Positions 33,301 through 42,975 of a DNA stretch of 64,000 nucleotides are shown here, piece after piece. How positions within the stretch are numbered: position 1 is the stretch's first letter; every line of letters begins with the position of its first letter. Below the pieces are notes generated by a model. That model saw nothing but the letters and a program-made list of their open reading frames with translations, was not told the origin of the DNA and ran no database searches. The position numbers and the translations under genes are program-made. This stretch comes from Mixophyes australis. Lineage: Eukaryota > Chordata > Amphibia > Anura > Limnodynastidae. The stretch lies in the NCBI GenBank assembly GCA_036250195.1, contig JAVHZZ010000005.1, positions 124,899,398-124,963,397 of the forward strand. Reading direction: 5' to 3'.

Positions 33301-34959
33301 GTAGCGCTGGATGATGAGGAAACCTGGCTGAAAACCTTCCACATCAATCGACTAAAAGGTTATGTGGAACGGCAAGTGGCAGCAATGGTGGTGTGTTGTC
33401 CCCCCATGGGTCCCACAGAGGTAGACCCCCTACTGGAGATGATAGGGGAGGTGAGAGAGGAAAAGGGGGTGGAGACAGTGACAGTGGGGACGCAGCTAGG
33501 AGAGGGACAGAGGCAGGAAATGAGGGAGGTACTGGAGAAGGAGCAGGCCCAATTTACCTGTAAGCCCGGTCGTACCCACCTAGCCACCCACCATGTAGAC
33601 ACGGGGGAGGAGAAGCCCATAAGGCAGGTAGCATACCGCATGACCCCCGCTGTACTGGCCCAAGTACGGAAGGAGATAGAGGAAATGCTGGCCTTAGGAG
33701 TAATTAAGAAGTCAAATAGTCCATGGGCTGCAGGGGTGGTATTGGTCCCGAAGAAGGATGGGACCACCCGCTTCTGCGTGGACTACCGTAAACTAAATGA
33801 GGTCACCACCACTGATGCTTATCCCATGGCCCGAATAGATGAGCTACTAGACAGGCTAGGGGCAGCCAAGTTTGTGTCAACTTTGGATCTGAGTAAGGGC
33901 TATTGGCAAATTCCCCTCACCCCCGAGGCTCAGGAGCGGTCAGCCTTTATAACCCCACTGGGATTGTTTGAATGTACGACAATGCCGTTTGGGATGAAAA
34001 ATGCTCCAGCCACATTCCAACGGATGGTTGATGACCTGTTGGGGGGGTGTCAGGAATTTGCCCAGGCTTACTTAGATGACATTGCCATCTTCAGCCAGAC
34101 GTGGGAGGATCACTTAGTGCAGGTGTCAGAGGTCCTGAGGAGAATCAGGCAGGCAGGGTTGACCATTCGCCCAGACAAATGCTTCATGGGCATGGCAGAA
34201 GTGCAATACTTGGGGCACCGTGTTGGTGGGGGAATCATACGACCTGAACCGGCAAAAGTAGAAGCCATTGTTCAGTGGCCCCGACCCACCAACCAAAAGC
34301 AAGTACGAGCGTTCCTCGGGATCGCAGGGTACTACAGAAAATTTGTGCCGCAGTATAGCACTGTTGCCAGGCCCCTGACTGACTTGACAAAGAAAAAATA
34401 CTCTAGACGTATAGAATGGACCCCAGAGTGCGAGGGAGCCTTTGACGCTCTGAAGGCAGCATTGACCCAGTCCCCAGTGTTAGCAGCCCCAGACTTCAAG
34501 AAACGATTTCTGGTACAGACAGATGCTTCAGGGTGTGGACTCGGTGCTGTGCTCAGCCAAGTGGGGGAGGATGGGCATGAGCACCCAGTAGTTTATTTAT
34601 CCCGAAAGCTGGTGGATAGAGAGGTAGCCTATGCCACCATTGAAAAAGAATGCCTGGCCATAGTGTGGGCCCTAAAGAAATTACAACCCTACATTTATGG
34701 GCAAGAGTTCACAGTAATTACAGACCACAACCCCCTTTACTGGTTACAAAGATCTGCTGGGGAAAATGGGAGGTTATTACGGTGGAGTTTAGCATTACAA
34801 GGTTATAACTTTACTATCTCGCACAAAAAGGGGAAAGACCACTCAAATGCGGACGGACTCTCCAGAAGAGAGGAGGAGAACCCTTCATTAAGGAACCCAC
34901 CGTGCCAAGGAGAACATCTGGAGCCCGACCACCAGACTCCAACTGTCCCCTTGATTTAA
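30334..34959 (+). CDS. Gag-protease-integrase-RT-RNase H polyprotein (1541 aa)
   Basis: The ATG at 30334 was chosen as the first methionine in a sensible gag context; the frame is open further upstream only through A-rich leader. N-terminal gag has an acidic region (about 50-75). SCAN-like capsid C-terminal region is at about 220-307. CCHC knuckle CFRCNQVGHFQRDC is at 364-377. Protease DSGAS is at 458-462. Integrase has H671, H678, C708, C711, then D739, D799, E835 (spacing 59 and 35) and a GPY/F module near 974. RT has D1185 in LDLSKGYWQI and YLDD at 1246-1249. RNase H has TDASGCG (D1397) and TDHNPLYW. No stop, frameshift or missing catalytic residue was seen. Stop at 34957, 13 bases before the 3' LTR. 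Confidence 0.93.
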   Translation: MATEAEQISLKATERFYMKARKQHLQGFCRTKGVDFDDTDVREVLVAKLMEWEKAHPEEMEESEVEEEEAKDQPQRPPSGTQPRPPSGTPAVLQDWLTALGERATLHERAAVLQAMLGVAYEVPQIQRVEGRGEARLRPQLGYSGVPIFKEADTDIDTHLQVFENLMGVHGIEEEEWSKYLGPSLTGRALEAYQALSPHECGDYGTVKKALMVKFQLNAETYRYKFRTLNKGGSQSHQEFASQLQRACEKWMEGKGARSAKQIKELIMLEQLTLKMAPEIREWLADRKPETLEEAAGLADEYVVSRPRWRAPSMPSQAAAGRGSRTIPAGLVTPGAPFIRENSARNPRDEPARSRPWDLNPKRCFRCNQVGHFQRDCPRTRSPIPGARAAPVAAVQYAPGDFEIGIEAEPPCPDVPEARDGVYVVNLILGKGRQSPRNMQGHLQDVWVGDCKVQGLRDSGASLTLVEPDIIKRSQVMEGQQVRISTVGGHLADIQVARVHLDWGAGFGMVEVGILDGLPAKVILGNDLGQGLVTHFVQAVTRSQSRAQATAAQEAATPRRPPRLTPATRTKEPEAAPLVSNPEISDVVPEIDLGEEDRREFRKAQQTDPSLAKLRSAADAGGGEVAGSKVVWDKGLLYRVVTPTLDQDPGTEVKQLVVPWAYRTHLLALAHDIPAAGHFGTRKTLARLLRTFFWPQVTQDVKRYKASCDTCQRIGRAPKKVPLQSLPIIEEPFARVAIDIVGPLAIPSYTGKRFILTLVDFATRYPEAVALSSIDAEHVAQALVDIFSRVGYPREVVTDQGTQFQGDLVQTLWEKWGIKPLRTTPYHPQTNGLCERFNGTLKHLLKAYVQSEGRDWDRALQQLLFAYREVPQESTGYSPFELLYGRRVRGPLDLVRESWEGTFQANEQPILKYVEKMRERMKRVAQLAQGHLKGAQARQKEWYDAHAQDRKLNAGQKVMVLIPMRRNQLQATWDGPYKVVRQVGPVNYVVALDDEETWLKTFHINRLKGYVERQVAAMVVCCPPMGPTEVDPLLEMIGEVREEKGVETVTVGTQLGEGQRQEMREVLEKEQAQFTCKPGRTHLATHHVDTGEEKPIRQVAYRMTPAVLAQVRKEIEEMLALGVIKKSNSPWAAGVVLVPKKDGTTRFCVDYRKLNEVTTTDAYPMARIDELLDRLGAAKFVSTLDLSKGYWQIPLTPEAQERSAFITPLGLFECTTMPFGMKNAPATFQRMVDDLLGGCQEFAQAYLDDIAIFSQTWEDHLVQVSEVLRRIRQAGLTIRPDKCFMGMAEVQYLGHRVGGGIIRPEPAKVEAIVQWPRPTNQKQVRAFLGIAGYYRKFVPQYSTVARPLTDLTKKKYSRRIEWTPECEGAFDALKAALTQSPVLAAPDFKKRFLVQTDASGCGLGAVLSQVGEDGHEHPVVYLSRKLVDREVAYATIEKECLAIVWALKKLQPYIYGQEFTVITDHNPLYWLQRSAGENGRLLRWSLALQGYNFTISHKKGKDHSNADGLSRREEENPSLRNPPCQGEHLEPDHQTPTVPLI

Positions 34960-34972
34960 TAAGGGGGAGGTA
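34960..34972 (+). promoter_or_regulatory. Polypurine tract of the Gmr1-like element
   Basis: AAGGGGGAGG followed by TA directly precedes the 3' LTR, the expected primer for plus-strand synthesis. Confidence 0.8.
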
Positions 34973-35987
34973 TGTGACAGACCCGGGCCTTATATTGAGA
35001 ATATCGTGCCAACCCGGTCTGTCCTCAGTGGGCCAATTGAACAACCATGGCCCACTCTGTTATTAAATGCCGCCCGGTGGCCAGATCTGTTATTACTGTG
35101 GTGTCCAGAGAGGGAGGGGAGAGGCAGCTCACAGGAAGTGTGAATCAGCTGTGGACCCTGTGACATCAAAAAGTAGTGGAACGGGTTAAAAAAAGGAGGG
35201 TCAGGACCTTATCTAAAATCAGTAGGGGGTCTCTCCCTGTTTGCTAACTATTGTTCTAGCAAGTCTGCAACACAGTCTGAATGGCACCATCACAGCAAGG
35301 GGTGACCACTGATGTCATGCACTATTTCCACCCCGGTTACCACCCAAACTCTTCACACCACCAATCACAAGAGGACAGTGAGTGGGGGGTTGTTGGAGAA
35401 TCTGGAGACAGCAAGGACCTGTTAGAGAGTAACCGTATTCTCGCAGGGCCTTAAAGGAATGCTTGAGGCAGGAGCTTCTTGACAGAGATCGGACAGTGTA
35501 CCTCTAGGACTGATTCTGTTACCACTCCATCGGGAGACACTCGCAGATTCTGGGGAATTGGTGAGCCTACATCCGTAGGGAGACTGATACCCAGGGTCCC
35601 ACCAAGCTGGTGGAGAGTTGGCCGAGCGGCTGGGATCAGCAAGATACACAGACCCACCTTAAGGATCAGAAACCCTGGCCCACTTGGATTGTCAGCTGTG
35701 GATTTTATTACCAGGAGTTTGGGCCTGCTAGGACTCTGTGCTTGGAGGTAACCTGCTGGGGATTTTGTTGGGGAGTTTTACTTGCACTGGTGATTTTCTG
35801 ACACTTGATATATTTGGCGGGGGGAACAAGTTTCTCCTTGGGGAGCACTGTTGTATTTTACTAAGTGTGTGCACTTTGTTTAATAAAAGGGATTATTATT
35901 TCTTTCCTGTCTCCTTACCTGTGTGACCTGTGAACCTAGAGGACCGGGTATCTAGAGAGCTTTGGTAATAACCCCGGTGTCCTCACA
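34973..35987 (+). repeat. Gmr1-like element 3' LTR (1015 bp)
   Basis: Same length and, by eye, the same sequence as 29147-30161. Followed by GTTGC, the target duplication, and then env coding sequence. Confidence 0.92.
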
Positions 35988-36638
35988 GTTGCTCTAGATC
36001 TCACCAGGACCGCTCGGGGAACATTAAACTTTAAATATATCCAAGACCTAGCTAAATTAATAGATAATATCACCGAGATGTATGATGACACTTTCAGGTA
36101 TACTGGAAGGGAGCTACAAGCGTACAAGAAGGAGTTGGTGCAACATAGACTGGTACTAAATTATCTCACCTCTATTACTGGTGGGTACTGTGTGACACTG
36201 GCCACCCAGTTCGGTGTCAAATGTTGCACATACATTACAAATAATACGGAAGACCCTAAAGAGGTTATAGACCGGAAGATGGATGAAATTTTGCAGCTGA
36301 AATGGGAATTTCGAAAGAGCCATAATTCTTTGTTATATGAGGTCGGGGAAAAGGTGGCGGGTTGGTTCTCATGGTTGAACCCAGCAAAATGGTTCTCCGG
36401 TCTGGGGGAGTGGGTACAGGAAATGATTGCGAGTGTAGGTAAGCTCCTTCTCCTTATACTGGGTGTCATCTTAGCAATTGGTTTAGTTGTCAAATGTGTT
36501 CCTACTGTGTTGAAGTGTGGAAAACGGTCTCATAAGAGTAACACTGAGAAAGAGACTGAAAGGGTGGTACCAGATACCGAGATCATGGTCTGTGGAGAAG
36601 TATTGTACAATCCTGAACTTGAAACGGTGATTGGGTGA
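35988..36638 (+). pseudogene. env: ERV env, transmembrane subunit remainder
   Basis: Resumes the env frame (same phase as 28806-29146). It has a heptad-rich ectodomain, a cysteine cluster with C at 36189-36191 and CC at 36222-36227 (spacing C-X10-CC instead of the common C-X6-CC), a membrane span at about 36435-36500 (KLLLLILGVILAIGLVV) and a cytoplasmic tail ending at TGA 36636-36638. The purine tract AAAGGGTGGAA lies at 36656-36666 just before the LTR. The upstream lesions and the insertion make env non-functional. Confidence 0.8.
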
Positions 36639-36667
36639 TAGTTTATTACACTATCAAAGGGTGGAAC

Positions 36668-37506
36668 TGTCGAAGTCAGTAAATTGGATAAAGTCATTTC
36701 AATTAAAGTCTAGCAAACTTGGTTGTCTTTGTTTGAAAAGATGCGTACGGTACGCATCGACGTACAAGGGCACGCTACGGCGTGAAAGGGCGTACGCATC
36801 CACTACACGTGGCAGCAACAGTAATTGGTCTTTTACCATACATTCGCACAAACACGCATACTTATAAAATAGTACACATTAATGGTAGTTGCAACACATA
36901 GTCAGTTATGTCGAAATATAGTAGTATTTATATGTTATATTAGCGTTACATGCATATTAGTGAAATACACGGAACGGGTTAAAGGAATAACATCATGAGT
37001 GGTATCATAATGAACCTTGTTACATATCCTACTGTTTGGTTCACTCTGCGAGGGAATCGCAGAGTGCATACGCAAGTTATGAATGATAGGGAATTATGAA
37101 CTACTTAAGACTAAGGAATCCTGGCGGGAAGAGCAGAGCATACCCCCTGCAGAGATGACCCCCTCCTTTGGATTCCTTAGGATGAACCAGCCAATGATTG
37201 ACGACCCCTTGGACATTCCTGAGACCCGGACCAATAGATGCAAGCCATACCATCTTCATTGTATTACTGTATTTGATTGTGTATATAAGCAGCAGCTTGT
37301 GATCCAGAGTGCAGACATCTTGTCCCCAGACTTCAGGATTGAATGACTGCACTGGATCCAGAGCGCCTGCGATAAGTAACGGCTGTATTTACTATTACTT
37401 CGCTTGAGCATATTTTTCCACTTATTGCGAATAAATCTTTGTGCTTTGGAAACACAAATCGAGGTTCGACAATCGTTATTGGTTAGCGACGATACGCACA
37501 TTAACA
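36668..37506 (+). repeat. ERV 3' LTR (839 bp)
   Basis: Equal in length to the 5' LTR with about seven visible substitutions, mostly transitions. Followed by TGTG. Confidence 0.9.
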
Positions 37507-38800
37507 TGTGTATATTGTGTATATTTAAAATTGCAGTTTTTACTGCAATGGCTTTGTTGTCTTTCAGTTTTTAAACAAGGTTATTGTTAGATATAGCTAT
37601 CAGTCTCCCAATTGCATTCAAGGAAGAGACAAACAAATAGTATATTCTGATTGAATGGTATCAATGTATCTTTTATAAAGGCTAATATAAAGTAATACCA
37701 GCAGTCAATCTAAATAATCCATATATTTATTTATATAGAAGTCTGTAGTTTCTCAGACATCTATAAAGCAAGATTAAAATCCCTGAAGTGAACTATAATG
37801 TGATCACTACAATATGGGGATTAATAGTCTTAGTTTAATAGTTAGTAAGCAACAATATCGTCCTAGTGCTGTTATTATAGGAGTCCTGATGAATTGCTGA
37901 CTGCCTAATTGAAATAATTAACTAGTGGCCATCTAGTAGTTACTCCTGGTGCTATATAATAATGGCATCCTGATGGTTTGCCAGCTATCTGATAGATGCA
38001 TCTATCTGTTGGTTTTATAGCTAATATTATGGGGGTGAATTGCTAGCTGCCTAAATTGCATTACTAACTAGTGGCTTCTATAGTAAAAACAGGTGGAGTA
38101 TTGTAAGGCAGACAAAGCGAAGGCTGACGCGTCTTTCACTTAGTATGCTTTAAGGCTAAACCAAAGAACTGGACTGATAGTTTATTTATACCCTGCGGAC
38201 CAAGCCCCTACCGTGACATCGCCGATATGCAGCCTGAGATGCAAAATTGAGAGGTACATTTTTATTCTTTTTTAAACTTAGGTTTAGGACATATAATTTC
38301 TGGTACATTCCGCCCTACTTCAAGCACTCAGTCAGCTGTCTATATGCTTCAGACATATAAGCAACCATTTTTAAACAGCCACATCTCTGCCTTTATCTGT
38401 TCTTTATTGGCCTTATCACAAAAGAAAGTTTCAATAGCACCACTCTTGTGCGGCAAAAGATAGAAATTTCACTTTCCTTTAAGTATTTTATCATTAAGCA
38501 ACCATCAATTAAATCAGCATCAAATAAACTTTCATGTATCACTGCATTCTCTTATTGTAAGGATGCAAGAAGGCCAACCCGTTTTAAAACATTTTCTTGA
38601 ACCTCCTTAGTAGCCAACTCTGAGTTCTTAGTTTGACGAACAAAATATCTGTCTAAATACATTTCAAACAAATTTGTTCACGTCAACAAAGAGCTGGAAG
38701 AAAACAGGTTTAACAGCAGGTGCACACTTTAGTCCATTGAGCATGAGGGTTGATTAATGGCAGAGTGATTGCAAGGGCTATATTTTTTTTTAATTGTTCT
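37507..38800. other. AT-rich flank without recognised gene
   Basis: No convincing coding region. Minus-strand frames in 38280-38740 show short open segments separated by stops that may be decayed coding sequence, but I cannot identify them. Confidence 0.4.
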
Positions 38801-39577
38801 GGGTCATTCCACATCAGATCACCCCAAAAAACATGATTTGTCCACCACCCGTCTCAGATTTTTTTGAAAATTTTTTAGTTAAGAGAGGATGTCAAAACAA
38901 CTATTTCTGCCAAATATCTCAACTGTCTGACAATTAGTTGATTATATATTGATTTTTCAATTTATTAAATTATTTACTAATCGCGGCTTCTTTATTCAGT
39001 TTATTTGAAGTATTACAGGTGTTTATTAAGGAATCGACACAAAATTTGGACCCCTAAGGTAACTCTTCCTCCCAAATCCAAAAATCCAAACCAAATTACT
39101 GTATCTGCCTCATGTTTTGCGCTACGGCAAAAACGCACATTTTTCGAATATCATTAAAAACGCTAGATTCAATTGACATTAGGGATCCCATTTTTTGGGG
39201 GGTGATTAAAAAAAGGTATAAATTACTACCACAAAAAAATCAGCCGGGTACTCTGTTTCATAATGGAGAAAAAAAATAATGAAGTTGATGCTCGATTACT
39301 GCTGTACAGCATACATAATTTACACATTGTACCATACCAAAAAAGTGAACTAAACTGAGGCAATGGGATAAAACTCCCATACAAGGAAAGGAAACAAACA
39401 GAAACTGATGGGAAGGGGATTCCCTTTGAGAACAAAACTGAAACTTTCCAGAGAGAGAGAGGGAGACACAGAAAGAGTCAATCATGGCAGCTGCTCATTT
39501 GGTAGTCTTTTACATACAGACTGCTATATTACTATCTACTCAAAAACCATTGGATTACTTAGCTGAGACCACTTTAC
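38801..39577 (+). repeat. Left inverted arm
   Basis: Pairs with 41036-41795. About 120 bp of it (39173-39290, with GGGATCCCATTTTTTGGGG) is repeated directly at 39578-39700, so the inner boundary has been duplicated. Confidence 0.75.
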
Positions 39578-39730
39578 ATTTGACATTAGGGATCCCATTT
39601 TTTGGGGGGTGTTTAAAAAAGGTATATATTACTACGACAAAAAAATCAGCCGGGTACTCTGTTTCATAGTGGAGAAAAAAAATAATGAAGTTGATGCTGA
39701 TGTTCGATTACTGTTGTACCGCATACATAG

Positions 39731-39967
39731 TTAACACAAGAAATCATGAAATTTAAAACCTTTAACATAACTAAAGCCCTTAACTGAAGTTGAGTCAACA
39801 ATCTCATTATTTTTCTCTTGTTTGTAACGGTCTGTAATTTTCCTTAAAGTGTCAGCAGAAAGTGTATACTGCCTTCCAGTACTTCCTTGGATAGTAGGCA
39901 TTTCCATTACACAGAGGACGTGAATAAAAGGAACAAAACACTTATCTCTTGAAGGCCAGGACAGCAC
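39731..39967 (-). CDS. Hypothetical 78-aa frame in the inverted-repeat element
   Basis: An open frame with protein-like composition (segments FVPFIHVLCVMEMPTIQGST and LSADTLRKITDRYKQEK). I do not recognise it. Its position inside the long-TIR element makes a fragment of a transposase or accessory protein possible. There is no membrane segment or known motif. It may also be a chance frame. Confidence 0.35.
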   Translation of the reverse strand: MLSWPSRDKCFVPFIHVLCVMEMPTIQGSTGRQYTLSADTLRKITDRYKQEKNNEIVDSTSVKGFSYVKGFKFHDFLC

Positions 39968-40083
39968 ATTTGTTGATTGGTTTCATTAAGTGTATCAGCA
40001 CATCTTGGGCCTGATTCATTAACTTGAGAAACTTCTTATTTCAGTCTCCTGGACAAAACCATGTTACAATGCAATAAGTTAAA

Positions 40084-40182
40084 TACTGACTGTTTTTTCA
40101 TGTAGCACACAAATACTTGATAGCTTATTTGTACACTGAAATTTAAAGTTGATATTTGTGTGCTACATGAAAAAACAGTCAG
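40084..40182. repeat. Hairpin with about 29 bp arms
   Basis: TGACTGTTTTTTCATGTAGC near 40088 is inverted at about 40160-40182, separated by about 37 bases. Followed by a GAAAAAGCTACAGAGCGAAAC segment seen in many dispersed repeats. Probably a small fold-back within the larger element. Confidence 0.6.
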
Positions 40183-40261
40183 GCTTGAAAAAGCTACAGA
40201 GCGAAACGTACGTTGGTGTTTTGTCTCGCTATCCTCATAATCCAGCCTGCACCTTTCTCCC

Positions 40262-40740
40262 TATGATCGCTCCCCAGTTATCTACTTAGGTAGGGATTTT
40301 CACATATACCCGCGATCATAGGGGACTTAATAATACTTCGTCTCTTCTTTCATTTTTTGATGCCAATGCTATTGGGCTATATTACCTAATACTACTAGAA
40401 ATACCTTGGGTTTTTCAAACTTTATATGGCAACCATGCAAATATTTTGAGTATCTACTCGATTTTTGCACTTATTATGGGGCAGTTTGATAGGTAGCATA
40501 TCTCTCCCTGATCGCTTTAAGTTACCTATTCAGGCAGGGATTTCCCTTATATTTGCGATCGTAGGGAACTTATTTATGCCACTATTATTGGGCTACACTA
40601 CCTAATAATTGTATTTGAATCACCTTTTGGCTCTTGTGACCTCATGTGGTAATTATTCCAACTTTGGAGCATTTACTCAGGCTGGGATCTTTGCACTTAT
40701 AAAGGCGCATTCTGATAGATAGCAGAGGCAATGCAAATTG
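40262..40740. repeat. Two diverged units of about 240 bp
   Basis: GATCGCT...TACCTA-TCAGGCAGGGATTT...GCGATC-TAGGG...ATTGGGCTA-A-TACCTAAT occurs from about 40265 and again from about 40510. Non-coding. Confidence 0.55.
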
Positions 40741-41035
40741 TATTTGCATTTTAATTCACCTCCACACTTGTTTGTCCTATATGTGTATTTTTAAATATTT
40801 CGGTCCTGTTTAACCAGAACATTTTTTAATGCATATCCAATAACGATTTATTTTATGATAGACCTAATCGGAGTGCCCCTTCTATACACTTCTTTTCTTT
40901 CCTTCTTGTCCAAAAAAGGATTACAGCATGTTTTCTGAAATTCTTCATATCTTAGCAGCAGAAGCTTTTCATGATGGTAGCAGACTGAGGTTTCAGGATC
41001 ATTGGTTACTGCATTTGAAACTTAAGTGGTTCCAG

Positions 41036-41795
41036 CTATGTAATCCAATGGTTTTTGAGTAGATAGTAATATAGCAGTCTGTATTTAAAAGACTACCAAA
41101 TGAGCAGCTGCCATGATTGACTCTTTCTGTGTCTCCCTCTCAATTTCTCTGGAAAGTTTCAGTTTTGGTCTCTCTAAAGGGAATCCCCTTCCCATCAGTT
41201 TGTTTGTTTGTTTCATTTCCTGTATGGGAGGTTTATCCCATTGCCTCAGTTTAGTTCACTTTTTTTGGTATGGTTGTTAACAATGTGTAAATTATGTATG
41301 CTGTACAGCAGTAATCGAGCATCAACTTCATTATTTTTTTTCTCCACTATGAAACAGAGTACCCGGCTGATTTTTTGTGTGGTAGTAATTTGTACCTTTT
41401 TTAAACAACCCTAAAAAATGGGATCCCTAATGTCAATTGAATCTAGCGTTTTTAATGATATTTGAAAAACGTGCATTTTTGCCGTAACGCAAAATATGAG
41501 GCAGATACAGTAATTTGGTTTGGATTTTTGGATTCGGGAGGAAGAGTTACTTTAGGGGTCCAAATTTTGTGTCGATTCCTTAATAAACGCCTGTAATACT
41601 TCAAATAACTGGACCGCGATTAGTAAATTATTTAATAAATTGAAAAATCAATATATAATCAACTAATTGTCAGACAGTCGAGATATTTGGCAGAAATAGT
41701 TGTTTTGACATCCTCTCTTAACTAAAAAATTTTCGTAGAAATCTGAGACGGGTGGTGGACAACCCTGGTTGAACTGACATGGCATGGAATGACCC
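41036..41795 (-). repeat. Right inverted arm
   Basis: Reverse complement of 38801-39577, with scattered substitutions and small indels. Confidence 0.75.
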
Positions 41796-42670
41796 ATCTG
41801 TTTTTTTATGGATTTTTTTTTATTCCTTCTCTTCCTCCTGTTCGTTAGGTGAATTGGTTGCCAATAGCTGAAAGCTGTTCTTACCTCTCTGCAGCTGGTG
41901 CCTCTCTGTCTCTAAAAAAAAGTCTCTATCTTTGCTTTCACATATACCCCTGCCCACCAGCTTTTCTCACACATGCCCCCATGCGCTGCAGTTTTCCTAT
42001 AAAATGCGCCCTGCCCACCATCTTTTCACTTACATGCCTCTCTGTCAACCATTGTCTCTCAGATGCTCTCTGCCAACCATTGGCGGATCCGGGGGGGGGG
42101 GGGCGATCGCCCCCCCTAGCAGAGACTTGCTGCCGACGGCTGCACAGTATGTGCAGGTCCGTTCGGCAGTGACAGTGTGCTGCCCCGGCGCTCTGATTGT
42201 GTTTTAAACACAATCAGAGCGGCCGGGCAGCACACTGTCCCTGCCTGTCACTGCCGAGCGGACCTGCACATAGTGTGCTGCCGCCGGCAGCCTTAGATGT
42301 TAGAAAGGGGGCGGGGCCTAAATTGTCCCCCTAATTCGCCCTGGGTACAATAATTTTCTAGATCCGCCCCTGCTGCCAACCAGCTTCTCTCACATGCACT
42401 CCTGTCTGCCCACTAACTTTAGTATCAACTATCCCCCCTACCAACCAGCTTTTTTTTTGGTCCCATGCCACTCTGCTCACCAGCTTTTCTCACATATGCT
42501 CCTTGTCTCAAATGCCCCCTGGCCACCAACTTGCTGCTATGACAGACAGCTTTATTCACATGCCCCCATTTACACCAGTATGCCCTCACAGTACACCTTG
42601 TTATTATCTAATTTTCCTCCAGTGCTTTCATTTACACAGGAACAGAAACATTTTCAGCTGCCCGTCTGCC
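41796..42670. other. Degenerate minisatellite-like region
   Basis: Irregular CACATGCCCCC/CTGCCCACCAGC repeats, similar to the minisatellites at 49079 and 55613. It holds a hAT-like MITE. Open frames here are repeat artefacts. It may be the diverged tail of an older duplication unit. Confidence 0.5.
42078..42372. mobile_element. hAT-like MITE (295 bp)
   Basis: Flanked by CTGCCAAC on both sides (42070-42077 and 42373-42380), an 8 bp target duplication. The right end GATCCGCCCCTG pairs with the slightly decayed left end CATTGGCGGATC. The interior is a GC-rich imperfect palindrome (about 42140-42280) with a poly-G run at 42091-42103. Confidence 0.75.
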
Positions 42671-42975
42671 CTTCACCGTAGGTACCCGGTACCTACACTG
42701 CATGGGAAATAGCACACTCAGTGTGAGCCAGCTAAATCCCCTTCACCGAAGGTACCTTTTGGCCCCCTGCTGGCCGGGTCATGAATTGGAAGGGGATTTA
42801 GCCTGCTCAGTGTGAGCCAGCTAAATCCCCTTCACCGAAGGTACCTTTTTGGTCCCCTGCTGGCTAGGTCATGAATGGGAAGGGGATTTAGCCAGCTCAC
42901 AGTGAAGTGTCTTAATCCCCTTCAGTAGAGGTACCTGGTACATTGACTGTATGGGGAAAGAGGATTTAGCCAGCT
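42671..42975. repeat. Palindromic AAGGGGATTTAGC repeats
   Basis: Units of about 105 bp carry AAGGGGATTTAGCC...GCTAAATCCCCTT as an inverted pair, with GGTACC-containing spacers. Repeated in copy B at 49906-50280 with one more unit. Confidence 0.7.

Larger units (their letters stand above)
29147..35987 (+). mobile_element. Intact Gmr1-like Ty3/gypsy retrotransposon (6.84 kb)
   Basis: Two 1015 bp LTRs, TG...CA ends, perfect GTTGC target duplication (29142-29146 and 35988-35992), a 172 bp leader, one 1541-residue polyprotein and a purine tract before the 3' LTR. The domain order is gag, protease, integrase, RT, RNase H. Integrase upstream of RT in a gypsy-type element is the hallmark of the Gmr1-like group first described from cod. 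LTRs look identical, so insertion is recent relative to the ERV it sits in. Confidence 0.92.
20795..37506 (+). mobile_element. Class I (gamma/epsilon-like) endogenous retrovirus, interrupted by a retrotransposon
   Basis: 839 bp LTRs at both ends, TGTG target duplication (20791-20794 and 37507-37510), tRNA-Pro-like primer site, gag and pol in one frame separated by UAG, single-knuckle nucleocapsid, and an env with CWVC in the surface subunit. Without the insertion at 29147-35987 it is about 9.9 kb. The LTRs differ at about seven positions by eye. Pol has one in-frame stop and env has stops and a frameshift, so this copy is defective. Confidence 0.9.
38801..41795. mobile_element. 3 kb DNA element with about 770 bp terminal inverted repeats
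   Basis: Ends are GGGTCATTCCA at the left and TGGAATGACCC at the right. The left arm 38801-39577 pairs with the right arm 41036-41795 over its whole length with scattered differences. Target-site duplication is not clear (flanks ...TTCT and ATCTG). The superfamily is not assigned. The core (39578-41035) contains a possible protein remnant on the minus strand and several smaller repeats. Confidence 0.75.
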
